The translations under genes and the position numbers were made by a program. A DNA stretch of 10,065 bases from Ruminococcaceae bacterium UBA1236. GTDB taxonomy: Bacteria; Bacillota; Clostridia; Oscillospirales; Acutalibacteraceae. This document shows, piece after piece, positions 1 through 5,345 of the stretch. A model generated the notes under the pieces. It was not told the DNA's origin. It was given only the letters and a program-made list of their open reading frames with translations, and did no database searches. The stretch covers positions 19,731 to 29,795 of the forward strand of contig DBWO01000016.1 of NCBI GenBank assembly GCA_002309055.1. Direction: 5' to 3'. Each line of letters begins with the position of its first letter. The stretch's first letter is position 1.

Positions 1-463
1 CGTTATAGTGTAGAATTATATGCTCGCAAATCCGCGACCATTTGGTATAGTCGGCGGGAGGCACAAGAAAATCGTGCGCCGCCACAGGGTCGCTGTAGCT
101 GATACCGAGGCGGAAAAACGGCTTCATGCCGGTATCGGCGATTGCCGCGATAACCTTGTCACACTCCGTAAAATTATAAGAGCTCTCATCGTTGACATCC
201 TTTGAGAAATCGGGGAAAATGCGGTGGATATCCGTTTCGTTTATATCGTGAGTGCGGCAGTAAGGCATATTCGCCTCTGTGAAATATCTGTTGACTTCAC
301 TGTCCGTTTCGTATTCGGGCATCCTGCCGATGCCGTGAACCGGCTTCATTTCGCCGGTAACGCTGTCAAAATCAATTCTTATTACCCCGGGGGTGAAAAT
401 CAACTGTGACAAAGCGGTCAAAAACGCCAGTATCGCCGCGAGCGCTGTGCTGATTGCTTTCAT
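1..463 (-). CDS. GH39-like glycoside hydrolase, N-terminal part (cut by window edge)
   Basis: The frame runs from an ATG at 463 leftward off the window, giving 154 residues and no stop. A ribosome binding site AGGAGA (476-471) sits 7 nt before the ATG. Residues 1-23 start with one Lys and are then hydrophobic, which looks like a signal peptide or N-terminal anchor. The text after it resembles the start of GH39 β-xylosidase-like enzymes: a strand around IRIDFDSVTGEMKPVHGIG, then YCRTHDIN, a PDFS segment, YNFTECDKVIAAI, GMKPFFRLG, and PPADYTKWSRICEHII. In this family these are the first β/α units of the TIM barrel; the acid/base and nucleophile glutamates would lie beyond the window edge, so catalysis cannot be checked. 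It likely acts outside the membrane on xylosides or related glycosides. The family call is by remembered motif likeness, and a related clan GH-A family is possible. Confidence 0.72.
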   Translation of the reverse strand, partial: MKAISTALAAILAFLTALSQLIFTPGVIRIDFDSVTGEMKPVHGIGRMPEYETDSEVNRYFTEANMPYCRTHDINETDIHRIFPDFSKDVNDESSYNFTECDKVIAAIADTGMKPFFRLGISYSDPVAAHDFLVPPADYTKWSRICEHIILHYN

Positions 464-507
464 CGTTCACTCTCCTGTTCTGCTTTCCCGTTTTTAATCT
501 TTTCTCT

Positions 508-536
508 ATAATATAACATCTGAGAAGCCTTTACAA
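508..536 (-). promoter_or_regulatory. Sigma-A-type promoter for the GH39-like gene
   Basis: Reading the minus strand, TTGTAA (536-531) is followed after 17 nt by TATTAT (513-508), about 45 nt before the ATG at 463. Spacing and boxes fit a housekeeping promoter. It is divergent from the acetyltransferase promoter. Confidence 0.6.
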
Positions 537-540
537 GCCG

Positions 541-572
541 GTATAAGAAAAATAAACCGGCGGGGCGGTTTA
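541..572 (-). terminator. Possible minus-strand intrinsic terminator upstream of the GH39 promoter
   Basis: The arms TAAACCG (553-559) and CGGTTTA (566-572) form a perfect 7-bp stem with a 6-nt GC loop. On the minus strand the stem is followed directly by TTTTTCTTATAC, a good U tract. No minus-strand gene lies upstream of it, so it may stop antisense transcription from the acetyltransferase side, or the stem may instead be a binding site between the two divergent promoters. The second reading is pure inference. Confidence 0.45.
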
Positions 573-578
573 ATTCTG

Positions 579-608
579 TTGACCCGGAAGGCCTTTTTGC
601 GATATAAT
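579..608 (+). promoter_or_regulatory. Sigma-A-type promoter for the CatA-like gene pair
   Basis: TTGACC (579-584), an 18-nt spacer and a perfect TATAAT (603-608) give a strong promoter. Transcription would begin near 615, leaving a leader of about 30 nt before the ATG at 645, which argues against the TTG at 621 as the start codon. Confidence 0.75.
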
Positions 609-644
609 AATTAAAACTTATTGAAATTTATGAGGCGAAAGCAA

Positions 645-1295
645 ATGAACTACAAGGTTATTGACAAAGAGACTTACTACCGCAAAGGCGTGTTCCGCCA
701 TTTTTCCGAGGACTGCAAGTGCTCAACCTCTATGACGGCAAGAGTGGATGTCACGGAGCTTGCCGCGTATTCAAAAGAAACGGGAACAAAATTCTATATC
801 AACTTTCTTTACATTCTTTCAAAGGTTCTCAATTCCCGCGAGGATTACAGAATGGGCTATCTCTGGCAGACGGATGAACTTATCTGTTATGACGTTATCA
901 ATCCCGCGCAGTATGTTTTTCACGAGGACACGGAAACCTGCACGCCCGTATATACGCAGTACTGCGAGGACTATGAAAAATTCTACGCCGGCGCGCTCAG
1001 GGATGTTGAAGAAGCGAAGAAAACGCGAGAGTATTTGCTCGACGCGGCGAATCACCCAAACTGGTTCGACGCCTCATATATATCGTGGCTCTCTTATGAT
1101 TCGCTGAATATTGAACTTCCCGACGGCTATCTGTATTTTGCCCCGATTGTGAACTGGGGAAAATACAGGGAGGAAAACGGCAGGCTTATTATGCCCGTGA
1201 CCGTTCGCCTCAATCACGCAATCGCGGACGGATATCTTATCGCAAATGTTTTCCGCCTTCTTGAGAAGGAAATCGGTGAGTTTGTAAGGAAATAA
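645..1295 (+). CDS. CatA-like O-acetyltransferase (chloramphenicol acetyltransferase family)
   Basis: The product is 216 residues, the usual CAT length. Family members transfer an acetyl group from acetyl-CoA to a hydroxyl group of chloramphenicol or an unknown substrate, as trimers in the cytosol. Start at ATG 645 follows GAGG (632-635) and gives MNYKVIDKETYYRKG, matching the CAT N-terminus; TTG 621 and ATG 630 lie too close to the predicted transcript start. The C-terminal active-site block is RLNHAIADGYL: the catalytic His (H191) and the Asp-Gly (D195-G196) are present. The usual pair HH is NH here, and the His after DGY is Leu. The S-x-x-P-W block appears as SYISW (S144-W148), keeping Ser and Trp but with Pro replaced by Ser. 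These differences mean drug resistance cannot be assumed. A small membrane-protein gene follows after 51 nt and is probably co-transcribed. Confidence 0.87.
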   Translation: MNYKVIDKETYYRKGVFRHFSEDCKCSTSMTARVDVTELAAYSKETGTKFYINFLYILSKVLNSREDYRMGYLWQTDELICYDVINPAQYVFHEDTETCTPVYTQYCEDYEKFYAGALRDVEEAKKTREYLLDAANHPNWFDASYISWLSYDSLNIELPDGYLYFAPIVNWGKYREENGRLIMPVTVRLNHAIADGYLIANVFRLLEKEIGEFVRK

Positions 1296-1346
1296 CAGAC
1301 GGTCTGCTGTATGCCGTCACACCGGGATTCAAGGAGGCATATTCCG

Positions 1347-1607
1347 ATGAACGATAATAACAACAAGAATAATAACAAATCATCAGTTTTGGCAATTGCC
1401 ATATGCATAGGCCTTGCAATCGGGGCGGCCGTCGGAGCGGCAACCCATAATATCGGCTTGTGGATTCCGGTCGGCCTGTGTATCGGAGTCAGCCTCGGCC
1501 TCGCGCTTGATCATAAGAAAAATGATGACAGCGAAGAAGACTTCCGGGATAACAGCGGGGATAACAGTGAGGATGAGAGCGATAATGACATAGACAGCAC
1601 GAAATAG
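1347..1607 (+). CDS. Small two-helix membrane protein, acidic tail (unknown function)
   Basis: An 86-residue product starting at ATG 1347, with an excellent AAGGAGG (1331-1337) 9 nt upstream; an in-frame ATG at 1311 has no such site. Residues 1-12 are almost all Asn, Asp and Lys. Residues 13-32 and about 36-54 are hydrophobic and rich in Gly/Ala spaced like a glycine zipper (IGLAIGAAVGAA; VGLCIGVSLGLAL), joined by a very short turn, so a membrane hairpin is likely. Residues 58-86 form a highly acidic, disordered tail (DDSEEDF to DSTK). I do not recognise a family. It lies 51 nt behind the acetyltransferase gene with no promoter or terminator seen between them, and ends just before a terminator, which suggests a two-gene transcript. 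Confidence 0.78.
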   Translation: MNDNNNKNNNKSSVLAIAICIGLAIGAAVGAATHNIGLWIPVGLCIGVSLGLALDHKKNDDSEEDFRDNSGDNSEDESDNDIDSTK

Positions 1608-1650
1608 CCGCGCAAAAACCGCTTTGCAGAGATAAAAACATAAATTAAGG

Positions 1651-1690
1651 AAAAAGCAGGTTCAGCAATGAGCCTGCTTTTTATTAAAAA
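1651..1690 (+). terminator. Intrinsic terminator after the acetyltransferase/membrane-protein pair
   Basis: Arms 1651-1663 and 1670-1682 pair over 13 positions with one G·U, around the loop AGCAAT. The core is GCAGG/CCTGC and the 3' side runs into TTTTTATT. The 5' arm begins with A's, so it can also work on the minus strand. Confidence 0.85.
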
Positions 1691-1732
1691 TGGTAAAATG
1701 CGCAGAACGATTAACATTCTACGCATTTTACC
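1685..1732 (-). terminator. Minus-strand intrinsic terminator (long AT-rich stem)
   Basis: Arms 1692-1707 and 1717-1732 match over 16 positions with one mismatch around a 9-nt loop. On the minus strand the stem is followed at once by ATTTTTAATAA; on the plus strand no T tract follows. It would end both read-through from the WG/SH3b gene and the short transcript predicted from the promoter at 1812-1785. Confidence 0.7.
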
Positions 1733-1778
1733 GGATGGCTTTTCATTTGTTGCTCACAAATACAAGTTTAGCACTTGC
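1685..1778 (-). ncRNA. Candidate ~95-nt small transcript between convergent genes
   Basis: A consensus promoter (TTGACA 1812-1807, TATAAT 1790-1785) points at a terminator ending near 1685 with no ordinary gene between. The only open frame is an 11-codon one, ATG 1746 to TAA 1711, reading MKSHPVKCVEC. It has no clear ribosome binding site and runs into the terminator stem, so a noncoding RNA or the relic of a removed gene is more likely than a peptide. I do not recognise an RNA family. The existence of the transcript is inferred from the promoter and terminator only. Confidence 0.4.
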
Positions 1779-1783
1779 AAGTG
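1772..1783. promoter_or_regulatory. Perfect palindrome CACTTGCAAGTG at the start site of the orphan promoter
   Basis: The 12-bp perfect palindrome begins 1 nt after the minus-strand TATAAT and covers the predicted +1, the classic place for a repressor operator. I cannot name the regulator. It differs from CIRCE, which has a 9-nt spacer between its arms. Confidence 0.45.
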
Positions 1784-1784
1784 T

Positions 1785-1812
1785 ATTATAACATTTTTCA
1801 GCGATTTGTCAA
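1785..1812 (-). promoter_or_regulatory. Consensus sigma-A promoter, orphan, minus strand
   Basis: Both hexamers are perfect: TTGACA (1812-1807) and TATAAT (1790-1785), spaced 16 nt. It lies just downstream of the stop codon of the WG/SH3b gene on the same strand and faces the tail of the convergent plus-strand unit. Confidence 0.65.
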
Positions 1813-1837
1813 GATTTTTTTATGTTCGCTGTAAAAT

Positions 1838-3061
1838 TTAGTTGTTTGCGGCGGTTCCGGCAGATGTTTCCGCAGCGGTTTCGGGCTGCGTTTCAACCTC
1901 GGTTATGTAGTCCGCGCTGACCCATCCGGAGGCGGAATTATATGTGGTGTATGCCCAGCCGTCGGCGGTTTTTGTAACAGTAATTACCGTTCCGTTGGGG
2001 ATTCGCGCGAGTACGGGGGCGTTAGTGTCGGCGGACGCCCTGAGGTTCAGGGAACTGCCTGCGGTTGTCACCTTGTAGTTACCCTTCATAACGGATGAGG
2101 AGGGCTTCTCGGTGGTGGCGGCGGTGCTCTCGGCCTTTATGGTTTCCTCGTTCACGGTGATAATGCCCCAAACGCCGCTCTTTTTCGCGATATATTTGCC
2201 GGAGCTTCCCTGAAGGATGCTGTCAAACTCAAACGCCACAACGGCTTTGCCGCTTTTGTTGATTATGCCGCACAGACCTCCCCTGCAAGCGGGAGCGAGC
2301 CCGTTTTTAAAGGAATAAGCTCCGCTTTCGCCGATGGGGTCGTATTCATATTCAACGGCGGTCATACCCTTTTCGTTGATATAGCCCCATTTGGCTCCCT
2401 TTTTAACGGGGGCGACGCCCTCCGAAAACTCGCCCGCACCATCATAAAGCAGAGCGATTTCAAGGCTGAGGTTTTCGTTTATAAAGCCGTATTTTTCACC
2501 GTCTTCGGGTGATGTTTTAACAGGATATAAACCTTCTTCGAGGCCGGCGTCCGTCTTGAGCACTTCACCGGCGTAACCAAGCTCATCATACCACGCGAGA
2601 TGATTGCCCGTGCTGCTCCAGTATGCCGTTTTTTCGGGCTCCTTCGGGCCGTGATACTGCCTTGAGGTCACGGTCGCGGTCTCGGGGTCTATGAGCAGGA
2701 GATACTCGGAAAGCGGACCCTCGCACACATATTTTATGCTGCGCCATTTGTCGCTCACGGTGTAAACGGCATTCTGATTTGCCTCCTGCGTCACGGTGCC
2801 GTCAAGGGTCATAATGCCCTTTTTGCCCTGTGAATTTGTAAAAACCGCCATTGTTTCGTTAAGGCAGACAACGTCGGTGACATCCTCAAATCCGTCCGTG
2901 TCAAAGTTGCAGCCGAGCTGCTTCGCCGTTTCATCCGCCTTGTGCTTTCGCGCGCCGGCAACCCCTGCGCACGCGGCGATAATCACAATCACCACAGCCG
3001 CAAGGGCGATGAAAAGCTTCGGCGAAACGGTGTATTTACCTATTTTAATGCCGTTTTTCAT
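1838..3061 (-). CDS. Membrane-anchored WG-repeat protein with C-terminal SH3b domain
   Basis: A 407-residue product. Residues 14-36 form one hydrophobic segment after a short basic N-terminus, so it is probably held in the membrane with the rest outside. The middle carries WG-type β repeats: YGFINENL (191-198), KWGYINEKG (224-232), CGIINKSGK (264-272), VWGIIT (297-302), each followed by aromatic/acidic strands such as YEYDPI and FEFDSI. A T/E/S-rich linker (about 308-325) leads to an SH3b domain at about 328-388, with the hallmark LNLRASADTNAPVLARIPNGT and GWAYTTYNSASGWVSADYI. SH3b domains of this kind usually bind cell wall. The last 20 residues are a disordered T/E/A tail. Start ATG 3061 has GAGAGGA 9 nt upstream, overlapping the stop codon of the GH5 gene 14 nt before it, so the two are co-transcribed and perhaps translationally coupled. 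Its exact role is unknown. Confidence 0.85.
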   Translation of the reverse strand: MKNGIKIGKYTVSPKLFIALAAVVIVIIAACAGVAGARKHKADETAKQLGCNFDTDGFEDVTDVVCLNETMAVFTNSQGKKGIMTLDGTVTQEANQNAVYTVSDKWRSIKYVCEGPLSEYLLLIDPETATVTSRQYHGPKEPEKTAYWSSTGNHLAWYDELGYAGEVLKTDAGLEEGLYPVKTSPEDGEKYGFINENLSLEIALLYDGAGEFSEGVAPVKKGAKWGYINEKGMTAVEYEYDPIGESGAYSFKNGLAPACRGGLCGIINKSGKAVVAFEFDSILQGSSGKYIAKKSGVWGIITVNEETIKAESTAATTEKPSSSVMKGNYKVTTAGSSLNLRASADTNAPVLARIPNGTVITVTKTADGWAYTTYNSASGWVSADYITEVETQPETAAETSAGTAANN

Positions 3062-3075
3062 TGTGGGGGCTCCTC

Positions 3076-4530
3076 TCAGAAGGAAATAACAATCTTATTC
3101 TTGCCGGGCTTCGTTTTGAGCGTGAGCTCACTGCCCTTTATCTGATATTTACCGGTCGCCTCAACCTCTTTCGGCTCAGCGTGAAGGTAGATAACCGTGG
3201 GCCCGGCGAACTTGCCCTCCTGTGTGTATTCGAGGGTGTAAACATTATTCTCTCTGTCCCATGAATAGCTGTCAATGGAGCCGCTGACGGCCTTTGCGTA
3301 TGTTCTGCGAAGCTCCGCCATAATGGGAGCGTCAAGCAGGCCGTCATAATAAGCCCAATAGGTCTGGCCCCATTTGAAGCTGTCGAATTTATCAAGCAGG
3401 TATCTTATGTGATGCAGCCAGTCGGTGCCGTCGCTCGTGCCGCCCCACTCACCCACGATCAGGGGCACATCAAGGCGCTGCTGGCTTCTTCTGTGCTCGT
3501 CGAAAATGCCGCCGACTCTTGTATTGCTGGCGTATTTGTACTCGGGCGTGTCAACCATAAAATCGTAAGCGTGAGGTGCGAAGCACAGCTTTGATTCGCG
3601 CTCGCCGTTAACGGTTACGGCGGGGGCCGAATAGGGAATGCCGAGGTTTGAATAATAGCTGTTTTCCATAAGAATGATGCCGTTATCCGTTACCTCGCGG
3701 ATTGCCGCGGCCGTCGCGTTGATAAAGCTTGAATAGGCGCCTGTGTCAAATTCTTTTATTATCCTGTCGCCCGCTCTCGTAACCTTGCGGAAAAGGGAAT
3801 AATCCGCGAACGGGTCAAGACAGGCGATAACATTGCCGCTGAGCACATTCTTCGCGGCGTCTTTTATTGCAAATCGCTTGTCGAGAAGGCCCGTTTTAAC
3901 AACATTTGCTATAAGCGAGCGGAACACCTTGCCGCCCTCAACGCCGGGATACGGCTCATTGAGCACATCAAAGCCGAAGAGCGCCGGGTGATCTTTGAAC
4001 CTTTCGGCAACATGCTTCCACATATCCTGAAAATAGGTCTGAAGAGGCACGCCGTCAACTTTTTCGTTATTCCAGAACGCGGTGAAGGAATTCTGAACCG
4101 CCTTGCCCCAGAAATAGCCCTCTGCCCACACGAATTTTGCGGGCTTGAACTCCGCGCCGCCGGTTTTTGCCGCCCAGAGAGGCGCGCCGTCGCCGCCGGC
4201 ATCGTTGCTCGCATAAAGATCCTGGTGCATATCAAGGTAAAAATATATGCCGTATTTCTCGCAGAGGTCGGCAACCGCCTGAACCCTGTCGAGATACTCC
4301 TCGTCATATTTACGGGGCTGCGGCTCCACGGCGTCCCAGATAATACCGAGGCGCACGATATTGAAGCCGTTTTCGGCAAGGCGCGAAATCACCTTTTCGT
4401 CAAACGGAAGCTCGTAAACCCTTTTGCCGTTTTTATGCGCGCCCTTGTCGCAGAGATTGACGCCGTTGAATATGCGCTCTCTGCCGCCTTCGTCAACAAA
4501 TTTTCTGCCTTGTGTCAGAATCTTTTCCAT
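3076..4530 (-). CDS. GH5 glycoside hydrolase, endoglycoceramidase-like
   Basis: A 484-residue product with a GH5 (β/α)8 barrel and a C-terminal β-sandwich. Visible marks: FVDEGGRERIFNGVNLCDKG near the start (11-30), FNIVRLGIIWDAVEP (56-70), YLDMHQDLY (98-106), FDVLNEP with acid/base E192, FAPHAYD with H320, and VGEWGG with nucleophile E361. The DMHQD and APHAYD blocks and the C-terminal domain are like those of endoglycoceramidase-related GH5 enzymes, which cut between glycan and lipid aglycone; the true substrate could be another β-glycoside. No signal peptide is visible (MEKILTQGRK), so it appears cytoplasmic, unlike secreted ceramidases. Start ATG 4530 follows AGGAAAGGAA and GGAGG (4547-4543). 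I see no convincing promoter in the 103 bp to the transposase gene; a REP hairpin lies in that gap. The WG/SH3b gene follows directly. Confidence 0.88.
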   Translation of the reverse strand: MEKILTQGRKFVDEGGRERIFNGVNLCDKGAHKNGKRVYELPFDEKVISRLAENGFNIVRLGIIWDAVEPQPRKYDEEYLDRVQAVADLCEKYGIYFYLDMHQDLYASNDAGGDGAPLWAAKTGGAEFKPAKFVWAEGYFWGKAVQNSFTAFWNNEKVDGVPLQTYFQDMWKHVAERFKDHPALFGFDVLNEPYPGVEGGKVFRSLIANVVKTGLLDKRFAIKDAAKNVLSGNVIACLDPFADYSLFRKVTRAGDRIIKEFDTGAYSSFINATAAAIREVTDNGIILMENSYYSNLGIPYSAPAVTVNGERESKLCFAPHAYDFMVDTPEYKYASNTRVGGIFDEHRRSQQRLDVPLIVGEWGGTSDGTDWLHHIRYLLDKFDSFKWGQTYWAYYDGLLDAPIMAELRRTYAKAVSGSIDSYSWDRENNVYTLEYTQEGKFAGPTVIYLHAEPKEVEATGKYQIKGSELTLKTKPGKNKIVISF

Positions 4531-4584
4531 AGGTATTCCTTTCCTCCGAGATTAAGATTGATTGCATTTATTGATAAATATCTT

Positions 4585-4635
4585 GTAGGGCAAGGATTCA
4601 TCCTTGCCGCCAAAGGATATGCGGAGCATAATATC
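4585..4635 (+). repeat. REP copy A, downstream flank of the RAYT gene
   Basis: Read on the plus strand it begins GTAG (4585-4588), then arms GGCAAGGAT (4589-4597) and ATCCTTGCC (4600-4608) with a 2-nt loop TC. The ~52-bp unit continues through GCC and GGATATGCG to AATATC, and its end touches the stop codon of the transposase gene (4634-4636). A tetranucleotide GTAG beside a short palindrome is the hallmark of REP sequences used by RAYT proteins. Confidence 0.85.
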
Positions 4636-5095
4636 AACAGTATTCATCTTCCTGCCATCTTCGAGGATTGTCATCAATATATGTCCACACATTTTCATAA
4701 TCTGCCGTGCAGAGTATTACATGGTCGTAAAAGCGTGATTGCCAGATATTAAGCTTCGGATTGGTTTTATGTATTTCACGGCTGACACTCGCCTTATATG
4801 CTCCGACAATTGTTCCGAGTGTCGGCCTGTTTTTATCATTGTCTGAAGATTCAACAGCGATAATTGCATGTAAATGATTCGGCATAATCACATATTTATC
4901 AACTGTGACACAATCATAATGATTCTGTATTTCAAGCAGTTTTTCCTGCGCAATTATGCCGTATTTGCTTAAATGATTACCCATACCGAACAAATACTTT
5001 TTGTCTGCGGTGCAGACGGTCACAAAATAGTAATTGTAAGATGCGTAATCAAAATCCTTGAGTCTTATACGCTTGCGCTCAGGGTAAGATTTCAT
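4634..5095 (-). CDS. REP-associated tyrosine transposase (RAYT; Y1/IS200-like HUH family)
   Basis: A 153-residue product of the Y1 transposase fold, which nicks single-stranded DNA at hairpins through a tyrosine and a metal held by HUH. Visible blocks: YNYYFVTVCTADKKYLFG (20-37), the HUH motif MPNHLHAII with H74 and H76 (71-79), LGTIVGAYKASVSREI (93-108), WQSRFYDHVI (118-127) and ENVWTYIDDNPRRW (134-147). The last two blocks are typical of RAYTs rather than IS200 proper. The catalytic Tyr is probably Y133, or possibly Y123; I cannot decide by eye. Start ATG 5095 has AAGGTG 9 nt upstream; an in-frame TTG at 5101 sits too close to it. The gene appears intact. It is flanked by palindromes A, B and C. 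The family is thought to be mostly domesticated, and no long terminal structure of an active IS is present. Confidence 0.9.
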   Translation of the reverse strand: MKSYPERKRIRLKDFDYASYNYYFVTVCTADKKYLFGMGNHLSKYGIIAQEKLLEIQNHYDCVTVDKYVIMPNHLHAIIAVESSDNDKNRPTLGTIVGAYKASVSREIHKTNPKLNIWQSRFYDHVILCTADYENVWTYIDDNPRRWQEDEYC

Positions 5096-5120
5096 ATTCA
5101 ATCACACCTTTAAGGGTGTT

Positions 5121-5171
5121 TATATTGTTCTCCGGACATCCCGGGGCGGCAAGGATAAATCCTTGCCCTAC
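5121..5171 (-). repeat. REP copy B, upstream flank of the RAYT gene
   Basis: On the minus strand it reads GTAG (5171-5168), then arms GGCAAGGAT (5167-5159) and ATCCTTGCC (5156-5148) with loop TT. The remaining half includes CCGGACATCC (5132-5141). It starts 26 bp from the RAYT ATG and is inverted relative to copy A. Confidence 0.85.
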
Positions 5172-5197
5172 ATCGTTGTCACAAGCTCGAAGGGGAT

Positions 5198-5249
5198 CAT
5201 ATTGTCCTCCGGACATCCTTTTGACGGCAAGGATAAATCCTTACCCTAC
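5198..5249 (-). repeat. REP copy C, tandem to copy B
   Basis: It has the same layout and orientation as copy B, 26 nt away: GTAG (5249-5246), arms 5245-5237 and 5234-5226, loop TT, and CCGGACATCC (5209-5218). One arm carries a G-to-A change (A at 5243 on the plus strand) that breaks one pair of the stem. Confidence 0.82.
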
Positions 5250-5267
5250 AAGTGCTATTCATAATTA

Positions 5268-5301
5268 TCTTATAACAACTGCCGCAGGGTTACTGCGGCA
5301 G
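5268..5301 (-). terminator. Intrinsic terminator of the CxxC-protein/lipoprotein unit
   Basis: Perfect 9-bp arms CTGCCGCAG (5279-5287) and CTGCGGCAG (5293-5301) surround the loop GGTTA. On the minus strand TTGTTATAAG follows, a moderate U tract, 45 nt after the lipoprotein stop. On the plus strand CTTTTCAT follows, so it may act both ways. Confidence 0.65.
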
Positions 5302-5345
5302 CTTTTCATAGGTAAATCAATACTGCGGAATTGTTTCCGTGTACA

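Larger units (their letters stand above)
4585..5249. mobile_element. RAYT gene bracketed by inverted REP sequences
   Basis: The unit contains REP copy A, the RAYT gene (4634-5095) and REP copies B and C. Copies A and B face each other in opposite orientation with GTAG outermost on both sides of the gene, the arrangement known for REP/RAYT loci in Proteobacteria. The gene is AT-richer (about 28-42% GC in three 60-base lines counted by hand) than the GH5 gene beside it (55% in one line), which suggests separate origin. No insertion-sequence ends or target duplications of the DDE type are expected or seen. Outer limits are set by the repeats and are approximate. Confidence 0.7.

Noticed and set aside
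748..1107. Second open frame inside the acetyltransferase gene, same strand
   Set aside because: It is a +1-type shadow rich in Arg and Ser with no family motif; the CatA-like frame has conserved active-site blocks over its full length.
1711..1746. An 11-codon peptide gene (MKSHPVKCVEC)
   Set aside because: No convincing ribosome binding site, and the 3' half lies in the terminator stem. It is mentioned only within the small-transcript feature.
1765..1795. CIRCE heat-shock operator
   Set aside because: The half-site TTAGCACTT looks similar, but CIRCE has a 9-nt spacer between its arms and the second arm does not match.
4585..4635. REP copy A as an intrinsic terminator of the transposase gene
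   Set aside because: The stem is good, but the minus strand continues CTACAAGATA with no U tract; the repeat identity explains the palindrome better.
3988..4752. A 254-codon open frame on the plus strand
   Set aside because: It lies antisense to the GH5 gene and runs into the transposase gene. Both have clear family motifs, and the antisense product shows none; long antisense frames are common in GC-balanced coding DNA.
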